From the NCBI RefSeq assembly GCF_000159955.1, contig NZ_GG696003.1:10548-21203 (forward strand): a DNA stretch of 10,656 nucleotides, in the 5' to 3' direction. The stretch comes from Paenibacillus sp. oral taxon 786 str. D14. Lineage in GTDB: Bacteria; Bacillota; Bacilli; Paenibacillales; Paenibacillaceae. Shown one piece after another: positions 6,485 through 10,656 of the stretch. The notes beneath the pieces were generated by a model that saw only the letters and a program-made list of their open reading frames with translations, was not told the DNA's origin and did no database searches. The translations under genes were made by a program, and so were the position numbers. Every line of letters starts with the position of its first letter. Within the stretch, counting starts at the first letter, position 1.

Positions 6485-7873
6485 CGCGGCTTCGTACCGT
6501 TTGGCGACGGCGGGCCAATAGACGACGTTCCACCAATCTTTGATGTAGTTGGCGCGTGCGTTTTGATGCTTCAGGTAATACGCATGCTCCCAGACGTCCA
6601 GCGGCAGCAGCGGAACGACGTCCCATTGCGACAGGTTCTGGTGCTTCTCCGCTGTGAGGATCTCCAGCCGGTGAGCGCGCGGGCTCCACACCAGGATGGC
6701 CCAGCCGCCGCCTTCGACTTTGGCAGCTGCTTCAGAGAACTGTTTATGGAACGCGTCGTAGCTGCCGAAATCGCGTTTGATCTGCCCCAGCAGCTCGCCT
6801 TGCGGTTTGCCGCCGCCCTTCGGATTCATAATGTCCCAGAAAATCGTATGCAGGTAATGTCCCGCACCGTTAAAGGCCAGCTCCCGCTCCCAATGCTTTA
6901 CCAAATCAAAATTGCCGGATTTCCGCGCCTCCTGCAGCTTGAGTTCCGCTTTGTTCAAATCGTCAACATACGTCTTGTGATGCTTGTCGTGATGAATGCG
7001 CATCGTCTGTTCATCGATATAGGGTTCAAGCGCGTTGTATGGATAAGGCAGCGGAGGGAGCGTATGTCCGCCGATCGGGACGGAGTGTTCCGGTACGCGC
7101 GCCGTAATCGCTTCCGCGTTGTTGTCAGCGGCTGGTTCTTGGCGGAGGCTGAGCTCATCCTGTTCCTGCACATGCACCTGCACGACTTCTGCTGCAAGGG
7201 TGGCCTCGGACACGTCCGCCGCTCCTGGCACGTCTTGCTCCTCGGGCGTGTTTGCTGCTTCGGAGGCGTCCGCTCTGTTTTGCTCGGCGGAGGTGGTTGC
7301 GTCCGTTTCGGCCGTCAAGTCCAGTTGCTCGGACGTGGTGAAGGCTGTTAACTCCTGCGGCTCTTCTTCGCGATAGAATGGCTGTCCCCCAGCCGCGTGA
7401 TGAGGATCAGGATACGGCGGCGCTCCGGCCATGCTGCCGGCGATTTCCCCCGGCCGATTCAGCCGCTCAAGCACCTCAAGGAAATACGCCGATTCCCGGA
7501 TGATGTGCAGCAGCACCACGGGAGCCAGCGGCACCGACTTCACGGCCGCGCTATGCTTCAGCATGTACTCCAGATGGCGGATAAATTCCTGCGACTGCTG
7601 ACACGAGGCTCGCAGAAGCCGTTCCGTCTGGCGGATGATCTCTGGACTCGAGGCGGCGTGAGGTGTGGCCAAGGCGTATTGCAGCAGCTTGTCAGCTGCG
7701 GCCTCCGTCCCTTCAAAGATCGGCTTCCATTCCTCCAGCAGCCGAACGTAATCGGCCTCCAGGCGGGGAACAATCGCCTGAATGACTTCCGTGTGCTCCG
7801 CTTCTTGTTGCTTCCAGAAACGGATTTCCTCCAATATGCGCACAGGCAAAAAAGGCCCGTATACAAACAACAT
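6458..7873 (-). CDS. sodF: Long superoxide dismutase: helical N-terminal domain, disordered linker, SodF-type Fe/Mn SOD domain
   Basis: Predicted superoxide dismutase of 471 residues, more than twice the usual length. Residues about 12-140 form a helical region with metal-ligand-like residues (EAEHTEV, EFIRHLEYML, LLHIIRESAYFLEVL) that resembles the DUF2935 ferritin-like family; this call is from memory. Residues 150-262 are a low-complexity Ala/Glu/Asp/Thr/Gln linker. Residues 265-471 are the SOD domain, with ligands His294 (IHHDKHH), His342 (GHYLHTIFW), Asp426 and His430 (DVWEHAYY). GAGHYLH, WAILVW and LEILTAEKHQ are closest to Bacillus subtilis SodF, which has a shorter N-terminal extension. 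Metal choice is not certain. GAGGAGGT lies 8 nt before the ATG, inside a hairpin that can hide it (7882-7930). The hydrolase gene is 68 nt upstream. Confidence 0.9.
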   Translation of the reverse strand: MLFVYGPFLPVRILEEIRFWKQQEAEHTEVIQAIVPRLEADYVRLLEEWKPIFEGTEAAADKLLQYALATPHAASSPEIIRQTERLLRASCQQSQEFIRHLEYMLKHSAAVKSVPLAPVVLLHIIRESAYFLEVLERLNRPGEIAGSMAGAPPYPDPHHAAGGQPFYREEEPQELTAFTTSEQLDLTAETDATTSAEQNRADASEAANTPEEQDVPGAADVSEATLAAEVVQVHVQEQDELSLRQEPAADNNAEAITARVPEHSVPIGGHTLPPLPYPYNALEPYIDEQTMRIHHDKHHKTYVDDLNKAELKLQEARKSGNFDLVKHWERELAFNGAGHYLHTIFWDIMNPKGGGKPQGELLGQIKRDFGSYDAFHKQFSEAAAKVEGGGWAILVWSPRAHRLEILTAEKHQNLSQWDVVPLLPLDVWEHAYYLKHQNARANYIKDWWNVVYWPAVAKRYEAAKKLKWQPF

Positions 7874-7984
7874 TCGGCCTACCTCCTCAGGGATAAGAAG
7901 TACATTACTACCAGCTTATTGGTGAGGAGGGTTGGCTTATGCTATTCGGATGCGGACCCGGTTTGAATATTCGTTTTTTGGGAG
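7828..7984. repeat. Imperfect inverted duplication with arms of about 70 bp, containing the sodF start
   Basis: The minus strand from 7897 to 7828 and the plus strand from 7915 to 7984 match at 43 of 70 ungapped positions by hand count. The match then drops to background (2 of the next 10). Each arm carries GAGGAGG, 8 nt, then ATG. The translations after the two ATGs are alike: MLFVYGPFLPVRIL on the sodF side and MLFGCGPGLNIRFL on the other, with several third-base synonymous differences. The right arm overlaps the 3' end of the hydrolase gene. Confidence 0.6.
7882..7930 (-). promoter_or_regulatory. Leader hairpin that can sequester the sodF ribosome-binding site
   Basis: On the sodF transcript strand, CCTCCTCA (from 7930 to 7923) is exactly complementary to the Shine-Dalgarno block TGAGGAGG (from 7889 to 7882). 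Inside this, ATAAG and CTTAT add 5 bp, with a GU pair and two mismatches between the two blocks, around a 17-nt loop. No T run follows, so it is not a terminator. Hidden SD sequences like this usually mean translational control by temperature, a ligand, a protein or translation of the upstream gene. Confidence 0.6.
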
Positions 7985-8973
7985 GCGAGCTTGATCTGGC
8001 CCAGGAACAACGACACTTTACGCAGATATTCCTTCGGATGCTCGCGGAAAATCAACTCATGATGCGCGCCGTCTACGATCCATACGCTAGAAATAGGGTT
8101 CGTTTGGTTGGCCGCCAGTTTCTCAGCGATGGGGTAAGGCGCTTTCTCATCCTCGGTGCCGTGGATGAACAGGATCGGGAAGGGATAATCTTCCGATTTG
8201 ACCTGGGTATACGGAATTTGCCGCAGGCTGGTACCGTTTAACACCGGAAGCAGCATACCGATAATCTCCAGCGACGGATGGCGCGGCAGGTCGATGTGCT
8301 GGCGGATGTTGTGGTACATCGTATCCGGCTCCAGCAGGAACGTGCTGTCGAGAATCATGCCGTCGATGTCCGGGCTTTTTAAACCGGCTTGCAGTGCAGT
8401 GCCGGCCCCCATGGAGAAGCCCCAGACGATGATCTCTTGGCTGCCCAGTTGTTTGGCAACCTGGATCGCTCCGAGCAGCTGCTGGGCTTCTTTTTTGCCG
8501 CCGGTGGCGACCTCCTTGCTGTTCTCCGCAGCAAAGCCGTAATCAAACATCAGGACATTAAAATTCAGACGATGGGCAAAATTGGCCAGATCATACATCG
8601 GAATCCAGTACTCCTCGCGGTTGGCCCCATACCCATGGCTAAATACGATCGTTTTGACGGAATCTTCCGCCGGAATATACCATCCTTGCATCATTCGGCT
8701 CCCGTCAGCCGCGGGGAAGGTGATGTTCTGGTAATCCAAATTAATAGACAGCTTCGGATTGGAATAAAGCGGCGCCACCTTGGGGTTGGAGAGCACCCAG
8801 GCGATATAGCCGTGCAGCGAGATAAAGCAGAAGATCAGGAAGAACAGCACGGATAATAAGAGGGCAATGATAATGTTTTTGATGCTGATGTGCCGGGCTG
8901 TTGCCGCGGGAACATCGCCGGAAACGTACGCCGAAGGAGGCAAGGGAAGATCATTTCGACCGGTGTGGCTCAT
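7942..8973 (-). CDS. Membrane-anchored alpha/beta hydrolase (serine hydrolase family)
   Basis: 343-residue protein with one N-terminal membrane span (about 32-53) after a short polar head, so the catalytic domain probably faces outside. The hydrolase fold is clear: the HGYGANREEYW oxyanion region (113-123), nucleophile Ser187 in GFSMGAG, acid Asp275 in HGTEDEKAPY, and His304 or His305 in DGAHHELIF. This matches uncharacterised peptidase/esterase-like hydrolases of Bacillota; the substrate is unknown. I chose the ATG at 8973 (MSHTGR), because GGGAGGG precedes it, over longer in-frame starts up to 9138. The last 14 or so residues lie past the conserved fold and are encoded by one arm of the inverted duplication at 7828-7984. 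The gene is followed by sodF after 68 nt. Confidence 0.87.
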   Translation of the reverse strand: MSHTGRNDLPLPPSAYVSGDVPAATARHISIKNIIIALLLSVLFFLIFCFISLHGYIAWVLSNPKVAPLYSNPKLSINLDYQNITFPAADGSRMMQGWYIPAEDSVKTIVFSHGYGANREEYWIPMYDLANFAHRLNFNVLMFDYGFAAENSKEVATGGKKEAQQLLGAIQVAKQLGSQEIIVWGFSMGAGTALQAGLKSPDIDGMILDSTFLLEPDTMYHNIRQHIDLPRHPSLEIIGMLLPVLNGTSLRQIPYTQVKSEDYPFPILFIHGTEDEKAPYPIAEKLAANQTNPISSVWIVDGAHHELIFREHPKEYLRKVSLFLGQIKLASQKTNIQTGSASE

Positions 8974-8994
8974 ACGCTTCCCTCCCATTACTAG

Positions 8995-9025
8995 ATTATA
9001 TGATTGAAATTTGGACTGTTTACAA
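8995..9025 (-). promoter_or_regulatory. Probable sigma-A promoter of the hydrolase gene
   Basis: On the minus strand a perfect TATAAT (plus coordinates 8995-9000) stands about 21 bp before the start codon. The -35 is weak: TGTAAA at 18 bp or TTGTAA at 19 bp. No separate sodF promoter was seen, so this one may drive both genes. Confidence 0.5.
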
Positions 9026-9137
9026 TTGAAGAAAACGCTTTTAATGGAGGGGGATCGAAGAAAATGTCGAAATAACACGATTCCCCTGAATTTAATCGTA
9101 AGTCGATCCCTGTTGAATGTCAATGGAAGGTGTTTCA

Positions 9138-9166
9138 TTGACGGAATTTCGCTTCTTTCATATAAT
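9138..9166 (+). promoter_or_regulatory. Sigma-A promoter of the IclR-family gene
   Basis: TTGACG (9138-9143) and a perfect TATAAT (9161-9166) are separated by exactly 17 bp. Transcription should begin near 9173, giving a leader of about 40 nt with AAGGAGG at 9198-9204. Confidence 0.85.
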
Positions 9167-9178
9167 TTATGTAACCGA

Positions 9179-9195
9179 GTTTCATATAGTGAAAC
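9179..9195. promoter_or_regulatory. Operator-like palindrome just after the iclR-type gene's transcription start
   Basis: GTTTCA (9179-9184) and TGAAAC (9190-9195) are perfect inverted repeats around TATAG. IclR-family proteins such as KdgR bind GAAAC/GTTTC-type palindromes, and the site lies between the predicted start point and the ribosome site, where bound protein would block transcription. Autorepression by the gene that follows is the simplest reading; it is inference. Confidence 0.55.
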
Positions 9196-9211
9196 CTAAG
9201 GAGGATGCCGG

Positions 9212-9952
9212 ATGGAAGACCGGAAGCTGACGGTGCGCGCGGTTGAGCGGGCTTTGGATATATTGGGATGTTTCACAAAAGCAAGCGATCTGGGGCTGAC
9301 GGAGATCGCCGCCGAAATCGGCCTGCATAAAAGCACGGTCCATCGCTTGTTGACCACGCTGGAGGAGCGGGGCTTTGTGATCCGTGATCCTGCTACGGAG
9401 AAGTACCGTCTCGGCCTGAAGATCTGGGAGCTGTCGACCCATATGTCCCACAGCGACGATCCCGCTGTGCTGCTGCTGCCGCAGATGGAGCGGCTGCGCG
9501 ACCGGCTCGGCGAGACGGTCAGCCTTTATTTACGTGACGGCATTGAGCGGATACGGATTCAGGCGGTGCAGAGCAACCAGGCCATCCGCCGGGTCGCGCC
9601 GGTCGGGGCGCGGCTGCCGCTGTACGTGGGCGCGTCCAGCAAGGTGCTCGTCGCCTACTCGGGCGAAGAGGTGCTCCAGGCGGTGCTGGACAGCCCGGAC
9701 TGGCCGCCGACGATCGATAAGGCGGCCTATGTGGCGCAGCTGGAGGATATCCGCAAGGCGGGATATGCCACCAGCTACGAGGAGCGGGAGCCGGGGGCGT
9801 CCGCCGTCTCCGCGCCGATATTTGACCGGACAGGGAAGCTTGCAGCCGCCCTGTCCGTGTCGGGGCCGGTCAGCCGCTTGACGCTGCAGCGGCTGGAGGA
9901 ATACGGGCCGATCCTGGTGGAGGCGGCCCGGGAGATGGGCATGCTGATGTAG
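9212..9952 (+). CDS. IclR-family transcriptional regulator
   Basis: 246-residue DNA-binding protein of normal IclR length. The N-terminal winged helix-turn-helix is at about 8-68 (LTVRAVERALDIL, then LTEIAAEIGLHKSTVHRLLT and the wing ERGFVIRDPATEKYRLG). The C-terminal ligand-binding domain (about 80-245) carries the family block EREPGASAVSAPIFD followed by LAAALSVSGP (191-219). Such proteins usually control catabolic genes for sugars, aromatic acids or keto acids, bind a small effector, and often repress themselves. No catabolic operon is adjacent. The divergent neighbour is the alpha/beta hydrolase and the downstream side is repeats, so the target is unknown. AAGGAGG lies 7 nt before the ATG. 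The second half is visibly richer in GC than the surrounding genes. Confidence 0.94.
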   Translation: MEDRKLTVRAVERALDILGCFTKASDLGLTEIAAEIGLHKSTVHRLLTTLEERGFVIRDPATEKYRLGLKIWELSTHMSHSDDPAVLLLPQMERLRDRLGETVSLYLRDGIERIRIQAVQSNQAIRRVAPVGARLPLYVGASSKVLVAYSGEEVLQAVLDSPDWPPTIDKAAYVAQLEDIRKAGYATSYEEREPGASAVSAPIFDRTGKLAAALSVSGPVSRLTLQRLEEYGPILVEAAREMGMLM

Positions 9953-9998
9953 GCGCGCCTGGCGGCAGCCGCGATCATCATGCCTTGCATGGCCAAAA

Positions 9999-10036
9999 CG
10001 CCTGCGCGAGGGGGGAACCCTGCGCAGGCGCTTTTT
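9999..10036 (+). terminator. Rho-independent terminator of the IclR-family gene
   Basis: A 9-bp GC-rich stem, cgcctgcgc (9999-10007) with gcgcaggcg (10022-10030), surrounds a 14-nt loop and is followed by CTTTTT ending at 10036. It lies 47 nt after the stop codon. Confidence 0.88.
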
Positions 10037-10156
10037 GCGTTGTTATTGGAATCACGATAACTCCGAAATGGCTTCAATAGGGCTTGAAAAAAATGTGCTT
10101 TATTTTATTAAAAATGCAACATTGCTCCTTTTTTTAATTCTTTATGCAACGCCAGT
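10037..10156. other. AT-rich stretch between the terminator and the repeat array
   Basis: No gene is visible. It has long A and T runs and two direct copies of ATGCAAC 30 bp apart (10114-10120 and 10144-10150). The last copy ends 6 bp before the first array unit. Confidence 0.5.
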
Positions 10157-10656
10157 GCCACAACAGGCGAAGCTTCCAGCAATAAGGCCACTTTTTACCG
10201 CTATATACTCACGGAGATTAAGCTTTGCTGCGAATAGCGGTAATATATGGCCTTATTGGGCTCGATAAACGCCACAACAGGCGAAGCTGCCAGCAATAAG
10301 GCCACTTTTTACCGCTATATACTCACGGAGATTAAGCTTCGCCGCAAATAGCGGTAATCTTTGGCCTTATTGGGCTCGATAAACGCCACAACAGGCGAAG
10401 CAGCTAGCAATAAGGCCACTTTTTACCGCTATATACTCACGGGGATGAAGCTTCGCCGCAAATAGCGGTAATCTTTGGCCTTATTGGGCTCGATGAACGC
10501 CCCGGCAGGCGTAGCAGCCCGCGATAAGGCCACTTTTTACCGCTATATACTCACGGAGATTAAGCTTTGCTGCGAATAGCGGTAATATATGGCCTTATTG
10601 GGCTCGAAAAACGCCACAACAGACGAAGCTTCCAGCAATAAGGCCACTTTTTACCC
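10157..10656. repeat. 114-bp tandem array of palindromic units, four full copies and one cut by the window end
   Basis: Units begin at 10157, 10271, 10385, 10499 and 10613, an exact 114-bp period with no insertions or deletions. Each contains a large inverted repeat (in unit 1, 10180-10258): outer arms CAATAAGGCCA and TGGCCTTATTG (11 bp), a mismatched 4-nt block, inner arms TTACCGCTAT and ATAGCGGTAA (10 bp), and a 29-nt loop. In unit 4 the outer arm keeps pairing through a GU pair. Two loop types alternate: CTTTGCTGCGA with TATATGG in units 1 and 4, CTTCGCCGCAA with CTTTGG in units 2 and 3. The linkers begin GCCACAACAGGCGAAGC and vary most. All three plus-strand frames carry stops, so it is not coding. 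The array continues past the window. Confidence 0.95.

Noticed and set aside
6563..7351. 262-residue plus-strand frame
   Set aside because: It is antisense to the SOD domain and linker of the long dismutase and has no ribosome site. The open frame comes from codon bias.
7939..8241. Plus-strand frame of 100 residues with a good-looking ribosome site
   Set aside because: Beyond the first 16 or so codons it is antisense to the conserved hydrolase domain. Its start is explained by the inverted duplication, so I report that and not a gene.
9011..9199. 62-residue plus-strand frame before the IclR gene
   Set aside because: It spans the IclR promoter and operator, has no ribosome site and no recognisable protein features.
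10035..10268. 77-residue plus-strand frame running into the repeat array
   Set aside because: It starts beside a terminator and half of it is repeat sequence; such frames are likely to appear as spurious short proteins wherever the repeat occurs.
10157..10656. CRISPR array
   Set aside because: The whole 114-bp unit repeats, with no unique spacers of constant length between short repeats, and no cas gene is nearby.
8..10656. The repeats as ends of a transposon or insertion sequence carrying the gene block
   Set aside because: The block holds ordinary housekeeping genes, no transposase or integrase is present, and the end copies differ in structure.

Overview
The window looks like chromosomal DNA from a spore-forming Bacillota of the Paenibacillaceae (Paenibacillus or a close relative). 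Reasons: strong AGGAGG-type ribosome sites before almost every gene, a YneF/UPF0154 protein, Bacillus-type SipS/LepB, QueG and FolE, a SodF-like long superoxide dismutase, and a moderate GC content. It is mostly ordinary housekeeping sequence; the unusual material is in the non-coding DNA.

Layout. Bases 1-135 hold one copy of a dispersed palindromic repeat and a terminator. Bases 139-1001 (minus strand) encode Mn-type SodA followed by a 70-residue polar protein. A 355-base intergenic region carries a near-perfect cre-like box and an 8-bp inverted repeat. Bases 1357-6272 (plus strand) are a co-directional run: GNAT acetyltransferase, signal peptidase I, RNase HI, epoxyqueuosine reductase QueG, a degenerate HD-GYP protein, YneF and GTP cyclohydrolase I (FolE). 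It has an internal extended -10 promoter before yneF and a strong terminator after folE. Bases 6458-8973 (minus strand) encode an alpha/beta hydrolase with a membrane anchor and then a 471-residue fusion of an N-terminal helical domain, a disordered linker and a SodF-type superoxide dismutase. Bases 9212-9952 (plus strand) encode an IclR-family regulator with a textbook sigma-A promoter and an operator-like palindrome at its start. Bases 10157-10656 are an exact-period 114-bp tandem array of palindromic units that runs off the window.

How the parts relate. The two superoxide dismutases enclose a core run of protein export, RNA/DNA maintenance, tRNA modification and folate genes. QueG and FolE share a biochemical theme: GTP cyclohydrolase I product is the entry to folate and, in many bacteria, to queuosine, and QueG does the last queuosine step.

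Most worth a second look: (1) the 114-bp palindromic tandem array, with a diverged, inverted relative at the left end of the window; (2) an inverted duplication of about 70 bp between the hydrolase and sodF, which copies the start region of sodF onto the opposite strand and places an anti-Shine-Dalgarno sequence able to hide the sodF ribosome site; (3) the sodF fusion architecture. All coordinates, identities and spacings were counted by eye.
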